The notes: a model not told the origin generated them from the sequence alone. A stretch of DNA of 64,000 nt from Streptomyces iconiensis (GCF_028657195.3 NZ_JANCPR020000010.1:1-64000); one strand, 5' to 3'; shown: positions 50,294 to 59,576, numbered from the stretch's first letter. Program-made: numbers and translations.

Positions 50294-53080
50294 TCAGTCC
50301 TCGTGCCCCAGTTGCACGTCGCGCTCCGTACGCCCTCCCCCAGCGATCTGGAGCACGGTGGCGACCGGCGGATATCCGGCGGCCACGACGGTGTACTCAC
50401 CCGAGGCCAGGTCGACGAAGCGGAAGACGCCGTCGGCCGCCGTGGTCGCGGTGTCCACGACGTTCCCCGCGGCGTCCAGCAGGGTCACCCGCGCATCCTC
50501 GACGGGCCTTCCGCCCGTGGCCCGTACGGTGCCGCGCAGCACGGCTCCGCCCGCGAGTTCGATGTCCTGCCGTGTCTCCCGGGACGCCTGCACGGACACC
50601 GGCAGCGCCGCGGGCCGGTAGACGGGCGCACTGGCGGCGAGGGTGTACTCGCCCGCGACCAGCTCGGTGATCACATAGCCGCCCTCGCGCCCGCTGCGGG
50701 TGGTGGCCACGACCTCGCCCCGTACGTCGGTGAGCGTCACCACGGCGTCCTTGACTGGGTTGCCGTCGGCGGTGAGGACGCTGCCCGCGAGCCGACCTGC
50801 GCCGCCCAGCACGACGTCCAGGTCGACGGGGCGTTCGCCGACGACGACACTGACCGCGCGGGGCTGGTGCCCGCCGGCCGCCGCGATGAGGACGTACGAG
50901 CCCTCGCCAGGGGTGCTCAGTGCGTAGCGGCCGTCGTCGCCCGTGGCACCGCGTCCGATCTGCCGCCCTCCCGTGTCGACGAGGGTGAGCGCGGCGCGCG
51001 GGACGATGCTGCCGTCGTGGTGCCGGACGGTTCCGCAGACGGGGATGCCCGCCATGGTGGGCACGGGGCGCTCCGCTGCGGCCCCCTCCCCCGTGGGCGC
51101 ATCGGGTTCGGCCGTACGGGCCTGGGGCACGGAGGTGTGGTGTGACACCAGAGGTTTCTCCTTGAGGAAGAAGGCCAGCAGGAGCCCGAGGACGAGCACC
51201 GGTACGAGGTAGAGGTAGATCCGCGGCATCGCGTCCACGTAGGCGCTGATGTAGCCGGCACGCAGCGACTCGGGCAGCGCGCGCACGAGTTGGGGGGTGA
51301 GGGAGCCGGGGTCGGAGAGCGCGTTTCCTGGCAGCTCACGGGCGAACGCGTCGGCGAGCCGGTGTGCGAGGAGCGTGCCGAAGAGCGCGGCGCCGACGCT
51401 GCCGCCGAGCTGCCGGAAGTAGATGTTGGCGCTGGTGGCGGCTCCGAGGTCGGCGGGGCGCACGGAGTTCTGCACGGCGAGGACCAGTACGGGCAGCACG
51501 AAGCCGATTCCGAGGCCGAGGATCGCCGACCAGATGCCGAAGACCTCACGCGGGGTGCCGGCCTCCAGCTTGGAGAGCAGCCACATGCCCTCAGCCGCCA
51601 GGGCGCAGCCCAGGACGGGGAAGACCTTGTAGTGCCCCGTACGGGAGATGAGCTGCCCGGCGAGGGTGGAGGCGACGGCGACACCGCACATGAGGGGCAG
51701 CATCAGCAGCCCTGAGGTGGTGGCGCTGACGCCCTCGACCATCTGAAGGAAGCCTGGCAAGTAGCTGGCCGCGCCGAACAGCGCGACCCCGATGGCGAGC
51801 CCGACCAGCCCGGAGACGGTGAAGACGGAGTCGCGGAACAGCCGCAGGGGCAGCACGGGTTCGGGGGCGAGGCGTTCGGCGACGAGGAAGAGCGTGCAGC
51901 TGACGACGGCGCCGGCGCCGAGGCTGAGGATGACGCGGTCGTCCCACGCGTAGGTCGTACCGCCCCATGTGGTCAGCAGAACGAGACAGGTGGAGAAGAC
52001 CGCGATCAGCAGGGCGCCGAACACGTCGAGCCGGGGCCGCACGCGCGGCCTGGGCAGCTTGAGCACGAACGCCGTGACGAGCAGCGCCAGCAGCCCCGGA
52101 GGAACGTTGAACCAGAAGCACCAGCGCCACGAGTACGTGTCCGTGAACCAGCCTCCCAGCAGCGGTCCCGCTACGGACGCGAGGCCGAACGCGGCGCCGA
52201 TCAGGCCCATGCGGCGCCCGCGTTCGCGGGCGGGCACCAGGTCGGCGACGATCGCCTGCACCCCGATCAGGAGTCCGCCGGCGCCCGCGCCCTGGACGGC
52301 ACGGCAGGCGATGAGCTGCTCCATGGAGCCCGCCCATCCGGCGAGCGCGGAGCCTGCCGTGAACACGCCGAGGGCGACGAGGAAGAGGCCCTTGCGGCCG
52401 AAGAGGTCACCGAGCTTGCCGTAGACGGGCAGCCCGACGGTGGCGGCGAGCAGGTAGGCCGTGAGCACCCACGACATCTGCCGCAGCCCGTGGAGATCGC
52501 CGACGATCTTCGGAAGTGCCGTGGCCACAATGGTCTGTTCGAGCGCGGCCAGCAGCAGCGCGAGCACCAGTGCGCCGAGGACCAGCCGCAGACGGCGCGG
52601 ACTCAGCGGAGGCGGCTGTTCTGCCCGCTCGGCCTGCTCGGCGTCAGCGAACGTACGCGTCCCGTCCACGGGATCTCCGGGCGCCCGGTCATCGCCCAGC
52701 AGGTAGCCGTCGTCCGCCCGGCCGTCGTAAGCGCGCTCGCTGCCCGGCACGTCGTCGCCGGTACGGTCGGTGCCGGCCCGTTCACCGCGCGCCGGGTCGC
52801 CGCCCGGCGCATCGGGGAACCCGGCCGCCGCGTGCGGGGCCGCGACACGCGTGTGGCCGCTGACGGGCAGCGACTGCACGGACTCGCCCAGCGCAGGCGG
52901 GAGTTGAGTGGGTGTCAGGTCGAGGTGGCCCGGTTCGGGCGGCTCGCTGCGGCCCGGGATCTCCAGCGTGACCTCGACCGAGGCGGGCGCCAGGAGTTCC
53001 TGCCCCTGCCCCTCCCCCTCCCGTGGCGCAGGGTGTTCTTCGCTCCTGCTGACGAGGATCGCCCCGCCGATACCGCCCAT
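50294..53080 (-). CDS. MFS (DHA2-type) exporter with C-terminal beta-sandwich repeats
   Basis: A 928-residue protein. Residues 1-160 are a Pro/Glu/Asp/Gly-rich hydrophilic N-terminus. Residues about 165-650 form a 14-span drug:H+ antiporter (LAALEQTIVATALPKIVGDL in span 1, GKLGDLFGRKGLF between spans 2 and 3, and ACRAVQGAGAGGLLIG). Residues about 680-925 are three successive carboxypeptidase-regulatory-like beta sandwiches (GTVRHHDGSIVPRAALTLVD, GSVLTADGNPVKDAVVTLTD, GTVRATGGRPVEDARVTLLD). Start ATG with GGGGAG upstream. Similar fusions occur in streptomycetes. The substrate is unknown; the appended domains would be expected on the cytoplasmic side. Confidence 0.9.
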   Translation of the reverse strand: MGGIGGAILVSRSEEHPAPREGEGQGQELLAPASVEVTLEIPGRSEPPEPGHLDLTPTQLPPALGESVQSLPVSGHTRVAAPHAAAGFPDAPGGDPARGERAGTDRTGDDVPGSERAYDGRADDGYLLGDDRAPGDPVDGTRTFADAEQAERAEQPPPLSPRRLRLVLGALVLALLLAALEQTIVATALPKIVGDLHGLRQMSWVLTAYLLAATVGLPVYGKLGDLFGRKGLFLVALGVFTAGSALAGWAGSMEQLIACRAVQGAGAGGLLIGVQAIVADLVPARERGRRMGLIGAAFGLASVAGPLLGGWFTDTYSWRWCFWFNVPPGLLALLVTAFVLKLPRPRVRPRLDVFGALLIAVFSTCLVLLTTWGGTTYAWDDRVILSLGAGAVVSCTLFLVAERLAPEPVLPLRLFRDSVFTVSGLVGLAIGVALFGAASYLPGFLQMVEGVSATTSGLLMLPLMCGVAVASTLAGQLISRTGHYKVFPVLGCALAAEGMWLLSKLEAGTPREVFGIWSAILGLGIGFVLPVLVLAVQNSVRPADLGAATSANIYFRQLGGSVGAALFGTLLAHRLADAFARELPGNALSDPGSLTPQLVRALPESLRAGYISAYVDAMPRIYLYLVPVLVLGLLLAFFLKEKPLVSHHTSVPQARTAEPDAPTGEGAAAERPVPTMAGIPVCGTVRHHDGSIVPRAALTLVDTGGRQIGRGATGDDGRYALSTPGEGSYVLIAAAGGHQPRAVSVVVGERPVDLDVVLGGAGRLAGSVLTADGNPVKDAVVTLTDVRGEVVATTRSGREGGYVITELVAGEYTLAASAPVYRPAALPVSVQASRETRQDIELAGGAVLRGTVRATGGRPVEDARVTLLDAAGNVVDTATTAADGVFRFVDLASGEYTVVAAGYPPVATVLQIAGGGRTERDVQLGHED

Positions 53081-53382
53081 CGCACTCCCCTTGCCACCTG
53101 TCTACGGGGGAGTAGTTCTCGCATTGCACGACAAGCGCGTTCAAGTTACGCGAGGCACGGCAACGGGCCTCACAGGCACCCAACTCGGGCTTCCTGAGCG
53201 CCTGTCGGGCGGCCGAACAGGGGCTTTCACCGCGAGGCGCGTACCACCGGCGCACGACAACGCGGCGGGAAAACCACTCGATACGGTGAGCGGCGGCACA
53301 CCGGGTCGACGAGCCGCGGCACACCGGACCGGCAGGCGGCGGCACGCCGGGTGCGCCGCCGCCGGCACGGTCGGTCGTGGCG
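53081..53382. other. Spacer upstream of the MFS exporter
   Basis: About 300 bases between the exporter start and the SRPBCC gene end, same strand; no gene supported. The MFS-proximal half should hold the exporter promoter. The other half holds a 23-bp tandem repeat (53293-53361), described separately. Confidence 0.5.
53293..53361. repeat. 23-bp tandem repeat, 3 units
   Basis: Units start at 53293, 53316 and 53339, each beginning GCGGCAC(A/G)CCGG. The array ends 21 bases before the SRPBCC stop codon at 53383, so it sits in that gene's 3' flank. Units share the 5' half closely and diverge in the 3' half. Confidence 0.8.
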
Positions 53383-53829
53383 CTACTTCTCCGTCCGGGC
53401 GGCCAGCGCCGTGAGGATCTCGTCGTAGATGCGCGCGAGCCCCTTGGGCGCGAAGGTGCGCTCGAAGAAGCCTCCGACGCCGCCCGCGCCGTTCCACACG
53501 CTCGTCACCGTGACCCGGGCCGTCTTCTCGCCACCGCCGGGGGTGACCCGCCAGGTGGTGACCATCGAGGAATTCCGGTCCTTTTCGACCAGCTCCCCGT
53601 CGGACGGCTCGGTCACGTCGAGCAGGCAGTCGCGGACGCGCTTGCTGGTGGCCTGGAGCTTCCAGTGCACGACGGTGCCCTCGCCGTCGCCGCCCTCACG
53701 AACCTCGTACTCGCTGAAGTGCTCGGGGAGCAGCTTCGGCCGGGTCTCGTTGTAGTCCGCGAGCGCGTCGAACACGTCGTCGGGCTCGGCTGCGATCTCC
53801 CGCTGGGTGGTCGCCTCGACCTGCGCCAT
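53383..53829 (-). CDS. SRPBCC (START/Bet v1-like) family protein
   Basis: A 148-residue single-domain SRPBCC protein with EIAAEPDDVFDALADYNETRPK at the N-terminus and FFERTFAPKGLARIYDEILTAL in the long C-terminal helix lining the hydrophobic pocket. Such proteins bind or transport hydrophobic ligands, sometimes acting as cyclases. The ATG at 53829 is preceded by a very strong AGGAGGAG. It diverges from the radical SAM gene; ligand unknown. Confidence 0.87.
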   Translation of the reverse strand: MAQVEATTQREIAAEPDDVFDALADYNETRPKLLPEHFSEYEVREGGDGEGTVVHWKLQATSKRVRDCLLDVTEPSDGELVEKDRNSSMVTTWRVTPGGGEKTARVTVTSVWNGAGGVGGFFERTFAPKGLARIYDEILTALAARTEK

Positions 53830-54016
53830 TACTCCTCCTGTGCTGGGGCCCGGCTGGCTCACCCGCCAGTCGATTCGGACGTGGCGCCCAGCCAACCACC
53901 ATCGCGGCGGCCACCAAAATCCGGCTTGACACCACCCAGGGGAACAGGTGTTCTATTCTGAGCGAGAGAGCGACAGTGCCGCCAGAGGGAAGCGACACCA
54001 CCACCGAGGAGGCCGC

Positions 54017-55060
54017 ATGCGCTGGGAAGAACTGAGCGACGAGGGACCGAGGGCGGCTCCCGCGCTCTTCGGCACCTCCGCCGTGACGAGGACGTTCGAC
54101 ACCCCCGAGTTCAGGGGCATCACCTTCCACGAGGTCAGGGCCCGCTCCCTGGTGAACAAGGTGCCCGGGGCCTCGCGCATGCCGTTCGAATACACCGTGA
54201 ACCCGTACCGCGGCTGCACCCACGCCTGCGTCTACTGCTTCGCGCGCCGCACCCACAGCTACCTCGACCTGGACACCGGCGAGGACTTCGACTCCCAGAT
54301 CGTGGTGAAGATCAACGCGCCCGAGCTGATCCGCAAGGAGCTGAGCGGCCCGCGCTGGCGCGGCCAGCACATCGCCATGGGTACCAACGTCGACTGCTAT
54401 CAGCGCGCGGAGGGCCGGTACCGGCTCATGCCGGGGATCCTCACGGCGCTGCGCGACTACGCCAACCCCTTCTCCATCCTCACCAAGGGAACGCTGATCC
54501 TGCGCGACCTGGACCTGCTGCGCTCGGCCGCCGCCGTGACCGACGTCGGGGTCTCCGTCTCGGTCGGCTTCACCGACGAGGAGCTGTGGCGCACCGTCGA
54601 GCCGGGCACACCGGCGCCTGAGCGCCGCCTGGACGTCGTACGGGTACTGGCCGAGCACGGCATCCCGTGCGGGGTGCTGATGGCGCCCGTGATCCCGTTC
54701 CTCGGCGACTCACCGGCACAGCTGCGCACCACCGTGCGGGCCATCGCCGCCGCCGGGGCCACCTCGGTCACCCCGCTCGCGCTGCACCTGCGTCCCGGCG
54801 CGCGCGAGTGGTTCATGAGCTGGCTCGGCACCCACCATCCGCACCTGGTACGGCACTACGAGGCGCTGTACTCCAACGGCCCGTACGCGCCCACCTGGTA
54901 CCAGCGGCGCATCACCCGGCAGGTGCACGAACTGGCGGCCGAGTACGGGCTCGGCCCCTCCTCCTCCGGTGCGGCCCGCCGTATCGAACCGCCGGCGCCC
55001 GTACTCACGGAGGACGAGGAGAGCGACAGCCCGCGGGGCACACAGCTCACGCTGCTCTGA
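54017..55060 (+). CDS. Rv2578c-family radical SAM protein
   Basis: A 347-residue radical S-adenosylmethionine enzyme. The cluster motif CTHACVYCF supplies the three cysteines (about residues 72-79) for the [4Fe-4S]; MPFEYTVNPYRGC before it and ARRTHSYLDLDTGEDFDSQIVVK after it are characteristic of the SplB-like Rv2578c group. The C-terminal domain ends TQLTLL. ATG has GAGGAGG upstream. Reaction unknown for this family. It diverges from the SRPBCC gene and precedes a RidA-type gene by 13 bases, suggesting co-transcription. Confidence 0.9.
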   Translation: MRWEELSDEGPRAAPALFGTSAVTRTFDTPEFRGITFHEVRARSLVNKVPGASRMPFEYTVNPYRGCTHACVYCFARRTHSYLDLDTGEDFDSQIVVKINAPELIRKELSGPRWRGQHIAMGTNVDCYQRAEGRYRLMPGILTALRDYANPFSILTKGTLILRDLDLLRSAAAVTDVGVSVSVGFTDEELWRTVEPGTPAPERRLDVVRVLAEHGIPCGVLMAPVIPFLGDSPAQLRTTVRAIAAAGATSVTPLALHLRPGAREWFMSWLGTHHPHLVRHYEALYSNGPYAPTWYQRRITRQVHELAAEYGLGPSSSGAARRIEPPAPVLTEDEESDSPRGTQLTLL

Positions 55061-55073
55061 GACCATGCGCGGC

Positions 55074-55478
55074 ATGTCATCGCTCACCCACATCCCCACC
55101 CCCGACGGTCTCGCTCCCGGCAACGGCTACAGCCATGTCGTCCAGGGCGAGGGCAAGTTCGCGGCCATATCCGGACAGATCGCGCTCGACGCTGACGGCG
55201 AGGTCGTCGGCGTCGGTGACCCGGACGCACAGGCGCGGCAGGTGTTCGCGAACCTCGCGCGCTGCCTGGAGGCGGCGGGCGCCACCTTCGCCGACGTGGT
55301 GAAGCTCACCTTCTTCGTCACCGACCTCGCGGTCATGCCCGCGCTGCGCACCGCGCGGGACGCGCACATCGACACCGGGCACCCGCCGGCCGGCACCGCC
55401 GTACAGGTCGTCTCGCTGGTCAGGCCCGAACTCCTCATGGAGGTCGAGGCGTTCGCACTCCTGCCCAGCACGGACTGA
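55074..55478 (+). CDS. RidA family protein
   Basis: A 134-residue member of the RidA/YjgF/Rid family, trimeric enamine/imine deaminases that remove reactive 2-aminoacrylate intermediates. Conserved elements are SGQIALDADGEVVG, ANLARCLEAAGATFADVVKLTFFVTD and the C-terminal LVRPELLMEVEAFAL, where the Arg corresponds to the family's key carboxylate-binding residue. An ATG at 55065, three codons upstream, is an equally possible start. Short gap to the radical SAM gene implies an operon; it is convergent with the PPOX gene. Confidence 0.88.
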   Translation: MSSLTHIPTPDGLAPGNGYSHVVQGEGKFAAISGQIALDADGEVVGVGDPDAQARQVFANLARCLEAAGATFADVVKLTFFVTDLAVMPALRTARDAHIDTGHPPAGTAVQVVSLVRPELLMEVEAFALLPSTD

Positions 55479-55543
55479 CGCCCCGCTGCGGGACCGTTCA
55501 GGCCGCGCCACAGGATGCGGGGCCCCGCCTTCGGGCCGAGCCT

Positions 55544-56122
55544 TCAGGCCGCGCCCTCAGCGGGCCCGGCCGGTTCGCCCTCGCCCGAAGGCGCCACGCC
55601 GTCCTCGCGCGGGGGCGCGTCCTCGTTCCCGCGGCGCAGGGTGCGCAGGGCGTGGCCCGGCTTCCAGGTGCGGAAGACGATGTCCGGCATCTCGATGGAG
55701 ACCAGTACGACCTCCGTCACCTCGACGCGGAAGAGGTGGAAGACCTCGGGAACGGCTCCTTCCTCCGCACCCGCTGCCCAGCGCGCGATCTCCGCGGGGT
55801 CCTTCACCTCGCTCGCGCGCCCCGACACCCGCGCGTCACCCTCCTCCATCTCCGCGCCGGAACCGGGGTTGGCGTGCATCGAGAAACGGGGATCGCGCCG
55901 CAGGTCGAGCGCCTTGCGCGAGCCCGGCATCATCCCGAGCCACATCTCCCCGCCGCGGAAGTCCACTTCGAGCCCCGTGAGCCTCGGCGCCCCGTCGGCG
56001 CGCAGGGTCGCCAGCACGTGGTGCTTGTGCAGCCCGAAGCGCCGCTCCACCCGCGCCGCGAACTCGGGCTCCGCCGCACGGAATCCGTCCCAGCTCGTCG
56101 TTCTCTTCGAATCCGTCGTCAT
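55544..56122 (-). CDS. Pyridoxamine 5'-phosphate oxidase-family flavin-binding protein
   Basis: A 192-residue split-barrel protein of the PNPOx-like group. KHHVLATLRADGAPRLTGLEVDF and MWLGMMPGSRKALDLRRDPRFSMHAN are typical of the flavin (FMN or F420) binding strands. The ATG at 56122 is preferred over a longer in-frame start (56206), because the extra 28 residues look non-coding. The C-terminus has a Pro/Glu/Gly-rich tail. In actinobacteria many such proteins are F420-dependent reductases, but that is not proven here. Divergent from the GNAT gene. Confidence 0.85.
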   Translation of the reverse strand: MTTDSKRTTSWDGFRAAEPEFAARVERRFGLHKHHVLATLRADGAPRLTGLEVDFRGGEMWLGMMPGSRKALDLRRDPRFSMHANPGSGAEMEEGDARVSGRASEVKDPAEIARWAAGAEEGAVPEVFHLFRVEVTEVVLVSIEMPDIVFRTWKPGHALRTLRRGNEDAPPREDGVAPSGEGEPAGPAEGAA

Positions 56123-56226
56123 AGGCACAGCCTCGCGCCCCAACCGGACATCCTGTGTCAGGTATCGCACCGGGCCGGAGGAGAAATGCGGTGCGGGCAC
56201 GGTCACGGGGTGTCACTCTCTTGTCC

Positions 56227-56757
56227 ATGCGAGTACGGGAGATGACCGAGGACGACATCGACGCGGTTTCGGAGGTCCGTGTGCGCGGCTGGCAGTACGC
56301 GGGCCTGGTGCCGCAGCACCATCTCGACGCGATGACACCCGAGAAGGACGCGGCCGAGCGCCGGGGCTTCTTCTCCACGAGCCGCGCCTTCCTCGACAAC
56401 CTCGTCGCCGAGGAGGAGGACGGCAGCATCACGGGCTGGGCCGCCGTCGGCCCGCAGCGCGAGGAGGAGGGCCCGCCGAAAGGCCCGGGACTGCCGGGCG
56501 AGGACGGGGAGTTGTACGCGCTCTACGTGCGCCCCGACCGGATCGGCACCGGCACAGGCCGCGCTCTCATGGAGGCGGCACTCGTCGTCGCCGAACGGCG
56601 CGGACACCCCCGGCTGACGCTGTGGGTGCTCGGGGACAACCACAGGGCTCGCCGCTTCTACGAGAAGGCCGGCTTCGCGCCGGACGGGGTCACCCACACC
56701 TTCGTGATCGCGGGCGCCTCCCTGCCGGATGTGCGCTATGCGCGCGCACTCGGCTGA
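56227..56757 (+). CDS. GNAT family N-acetyltransferase
   Basis: A 176-residue acetyl-CoA-dependent transferase. The core beta strands around ELYALYVRPDRIGTGTGRALME hold the acetyl-CoA pyrophosphate loop (RxxGxG/A-like RIGTGTG), followed by LTLWVLGDNHRARRFYEKAGF, the family's conserved C-terminal helix. The acceptor cannot be inferred. Divergent from the PPOX gene, convergent with the HEAT-repeat gene. Confidence 0.9.
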   Translation: MRVREMTEDDIDAVSEVRVRGWQYAGLVPQHHLDAMTPEKDAAERRGFFSTSRAFLDNLVAEEEDGSITGWAAVGPQREEEGPPKGPGLPGEDGELYALYVRPDRIGTGTGRALMEAALVVAERRGHPRLTLWVLGDNHRARRFYEKAGFAPDGVTHTFVIAGASLPDVRYARALG

Positions 56758-56807
56758 ACCGCGCACAGGGAGCACCGTACTGAGCCGGTTTCCGCACTGA
56801 CCCGGTC

Positions 56808-56877
56808 CCGCACCGACCGGCATCCGGCCTCACCGGCGACCGACCCCACCGGGCATCCGGCCTCACCGGGCATCGGC
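56808..56877. repeat. Imperfect tandem repeats in a convergent gap
   Basis: The phrase GCATCCGGCCTCACCGG occurs at about 56820 and 56853, with a partial third (GCATCGGCCTAACCAGG) at about 56870, a period near 33 shrinking to about 17. It lies between the GNAT and HEAT-repeat genes and reaches the latter's stop. Confidence 0.6.
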
Positions 56878-57465
56878 CTAACCAGGTATCCGTGCCCGCG
56901 CCGCCTTCGCCGCCGGGGAGAGCCTGTGGTGCTCGGCCGCCGCGTCCAGTACGGCGATCGCTCTCTTGTCGCCCAGCGCGCCGAGCCCCTGTACGCACGC
57001 CTCGGCGATCGGCCAGTAGTGCAGCGGTCCGATCAGGAGCCGCTGGAGTACGTTGATCAGCGTCGGCACGGACTCGGGCGCGCGCAGCGCCGTGAGCAGG
57101 CGTACGGGGTGGAGCGCGTAGGCGGTGCGCAGTTCGTTGGTGGCCAGCGCGGCTGCCGCCCTCGCCGTACGGGGGTCGCGCAGCAGCTCTAACGCGCGGG
57201 CCGCGCTGGCGCAGCACACGGGGTCGCGGTAGTTCAGCAGGAACACCAGCGTCTCGAAGGCCCGCCTGTCGCCCGCGCTGCCGAGTGCGAAGGCCGCGAT
57301 CTCGCGTGCCCACAACGGCCGTTCGGTCTCCACGAGAACGGAGGCGAGCTGGTCGCGTGCGTCAGGACCGCGCTGCCTCGCCAGCGTGACGAGGCGTGCG
57401 TACTCGACAGGATCGGCCTCGGGCCGCACACGGTCGATCAGCGCATGAAACGACACGTCGCCCAC
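56878..57465 (-). CDS. HEAT-repeat protein
   Basis: A 195-residue all-helical protein with four to five HEAT repeats (for example [52 protein letters not shown] and YWPIAEACVQGLGALGDKRAIAVLDAA). HEAT repeats make a curved surface for protein or nucleic acid binding, as in phycobilisome-lyase-like adaptors. GTG start after an AGGGGG. Stand-alone gene; partner unknown. Divergent from the hydroxyacyl-CoA dehydrogenase gene. Confidence 0.85.
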   Translation of the reverse strand: MGDVSFHALIDRVRPEADPVEYARLVTLARQRGPDARDQLASVLVETERPLWAREIAAFALGSAGDRRAFETLVFLLNYRDPVCCASAARALELLRDPRTARAAAALATNELRTAYALHPVRLLTALRAPESVPTLINVLQRLLIGPLHYWPIAEACVQGLGALGDKRAIAVLDAAAEHHRLSPAAKAARARIPG

Positions 57466-57791
57466 TCCGGATCCCCCTTACGTGCTGTGTGCCACAGCTC
57501 TGGAAGTGCTCCTACCCCTGGCCTTCTGATTACCCACGAGTTACGGTGCTCATCAGAGCGGTACCCCCGCTCAGGCGGCCTGGTGACGCAGCCGCCGAGA
57601 GTGCAGTCGGTTCGGTAGTGAGCATCGCAGTCGCGGCTCGGCCCGGGGACAGGGCCGATCGCCGGGGCATGTTCCGTAACTCCCCTGCCATGTGCGTGCG
57701 TACGCCCGTGCGCCCAGTAGTGCACAGAACCCTCACCCTCATCAGCCGAGCCCCGTTCAGGGGCCTGTGTCACACCCTCTGGAGTCCCGTG
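57466..57791. other. Divergent promoter region upstream of the hydroxyacyl-CoA dehydrogenase
   Basis: A 326-base divergent gap. A GGAG lies seven bases before the ATG at 57792. No gene is supported; several GTG/ATG-started frames here lack codon bias. Promoters of both flanking genes must lie here, but none is clear. Confidence 0.45.
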
Positions 57792-59576
57792 ATGGACCGT
57801 ACTCGCCTGCGCACCATCGCCGTTGTCGGCCTCGGCACGATGGGCAGCGGCATCGCAGACATTCTCGCCCGCGCCGGGCGTCAGGTCATCGGCATTGACA
57901 CGAACGAAGCAGCCTCGCGGCTGGCCCTTACCTCGCTGGAGACATCGACGGCCCGCGCCGTGAGCCGCGAGAAGATGACAGAGAGCGAACGGCGGGACGT
58001 GCTCGCGCGGTTCAGCGTCCACTCCGACCTCGCGGCGGCTGCCGAAGCCGATCTCGTCATCGAGGTCGTGCCCGAGGACTACGACACCAAGTGCCAGGTC
58101 TTCGCGGTCCTCGACACGGTCGTCAGGCCAGGGACCATCCTCGCCACGGGCACCAACGCGCTGTCGGTCACCCGGCTTGCCGCCGACTCCGACCGGCCCG
58201 AACGCGTTGTCGGGCTGCACTTCTTCAATCCCGCCCCCGCGATGAAACTCGTCGAGATCGTCTCCTCCGTGCTCACCTCGCCCGAGACGGTCGCCGCCGT
58301 GACCGCGCTCGCGCACGATCTGGGCAAGGACCCCATCGCGGTCGGCGACCGGCCCGGATTCGTCGCCGACGGACTGCTGTTCGGCTACCTCAACCAGGCG
58401 GCGGCGATGTACGAGGCCCGCTACGCCACCCGCGAGGACATCGACGCGGCCATGAAGCTGGGCTGCGGGCTGCCGATGGGCCCGCTCGCGCTGCTCGACC
58501 TGATCGGCGTCGACACGGCGCGTACGGTGCTCGACGCGATGTACGCGCAGTCCCAGGACCGGCTGCACGCGCCGGCCCCCGTCCTGCGCCAGCTGGCCGA
58601 AGCCGGCCTGACCGGGCGCAAGTCGGGGCGCGGCTTCTACACCTACGAGGCACCGGGCAGCGCCACCGTGGTCGCCGACGCCCTCACCCCCGACCCCGCG
58701 TCGGCAGCGCCCGCCGGCCGTGCGGTCGCCTCGGTCGGCGTCGCGGGCTCCGGCACGATGGCCGGCGGCATCGCGGAGGTCTTCGCCAAGGCGGGGTACC
58801 CCACGGTGCTGGCAGCGCGCAGCGAGGAGAAGGCCGAGGCGGCGAAGGCGAAGATCGCGGGGTCGCTGGAGCGCTCGGTCAAGAAGGGCCGGATGACGGC
58901 GCAGGACCGTGACGCCGCGCTGGCCCGCATCACCCCCGCGGGGACGCTCGACGCGCTCGCCGGAGTGGACCTCGCCGTGGAGGCGGTGGCCGAGGAACTG
59001 GACGTCAAGCGGGAGCTGTTCGGCACCCTGGACAAGGTCTGCAAGGACGGCGCCGTGCTGGCCACCACGACCTCCTCGCTGCCGGTCATCGCCTGCGCCC
59101 GCGCGACCTCGCGTCCCCATGACGTGGTCGGCATGCACTTCTTCAACCCGGCGCCCGCGATGAAGCTGGTCGAGGTCGTGACGACGGTGCTCACGGCCCC
59201 CGATGCGCACGCCACCGTCCGCGAGGTCTGCACACGTATACGCAAGCACCCCGTGGACTGCGGCGACCGTGCGGGGTTCATCGTGAACGCGCTGCTTTTC
59301 CCCTACCTCAACAACGCCGTGAAGATGGTCCAGGAGCACTACGCGACGCTGGACGACATCGACGCGGCGATGAAGCTCGGCGGCGGCTATCCGATGGGCC
59401 CGTTCGAGCTGCTGGACGTGGTGGGCCTGGACGTCTCGCTGGCGATCGAGCGCGTGCTGCACCAGGAGTTCCGCGACCCGGGCCTGGCACCTGCGCCGCT
59501 GCTGGAACACCTGGTCGCAGCGGGGTGCCTCGGCAGGAAGACGGGACGCGGTTTCCGCGAGTACGCAGGCCGGTGA
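57792..59576 (+). CDS. Double-domain 3-hydroxyacyl-CoA dehydrogenase family protein
   Basis: A 594-residue protein containing two complete copies of a 3-hydroxybutyryl-CoA dehydrogenase unit. Copy 1 (about 8-290): Rossmann motif GLGTMGSGIADILARAG, LHFFNPAPAMKLVE, then DRPGFVADGLLFGYLNQAA. Copy 2 (about 312-590): GSGTMAGGIAEVFAKAG, MHFFNPAPAMKLVE, then DRAGFIVNALLFPYLNNA. Each ends with a GRKSGRGFYTY or GRKTGRGFREY segment. It oxidises 3-hydroxyacyl-CoA or reduces acetoacetyl-CoA with NAD(P). The position before ccr and meaA suggests supply of hydroxybutyryl-CoA for the ethylmalonyl-CoA pathway. Start ATG chosen over an adjacent GTG by ribosome-site spacing. Confidence 0.92.
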   Translation: MDRTRLRTIAVVGLGTMGSGIADILARAGRQVIGIDTNEAASRLALTSLETSTARAVSREKMTESERRDVLARFSVHSDLAAAAEADLVIEVVPEDYDTKCQVFAVLDTVVRPGTILATGTNALSVTRLAADSDRPERVVGLHFFNPAPAMKLVEIVSSVLTSPETVAAVTALAHDLGKDPIAVGDRPGFVADGLLFGYLNQAAAMYEARYATREDIDAAMKLGCGLPMGPLALLDLIGVDTARTVLDAMYAQSQDRLHAPAPVLRQLAEAGLTGRKSGRGFYTYEAPGSATVVADALTPDPASAAPAGRAVASVGVAGSGTMAGGIAEVFAKAGYPTVLAARSEEKAEAAKAKIAGSLERSVKKGRMTAQDRDAALARITPAGTLDALAGVDLAVEAVAEELDVKRELFGTLDKVCKDGAVLATTTSSLPVIACARATSRPHDVVGMHFFNPAPAMKLVEVVTTVLTAPDAHATVREVCTRIRKHPVDCGDRAGFIVNALLFPYLNNAVKMVQEHYATLDDIDAAMKLGGGYPMGPFELLDVVGLDVSLAIERVLHQEFRDPGLAPAPLLEHLVAAGCLGRKTGRGFREYAGR

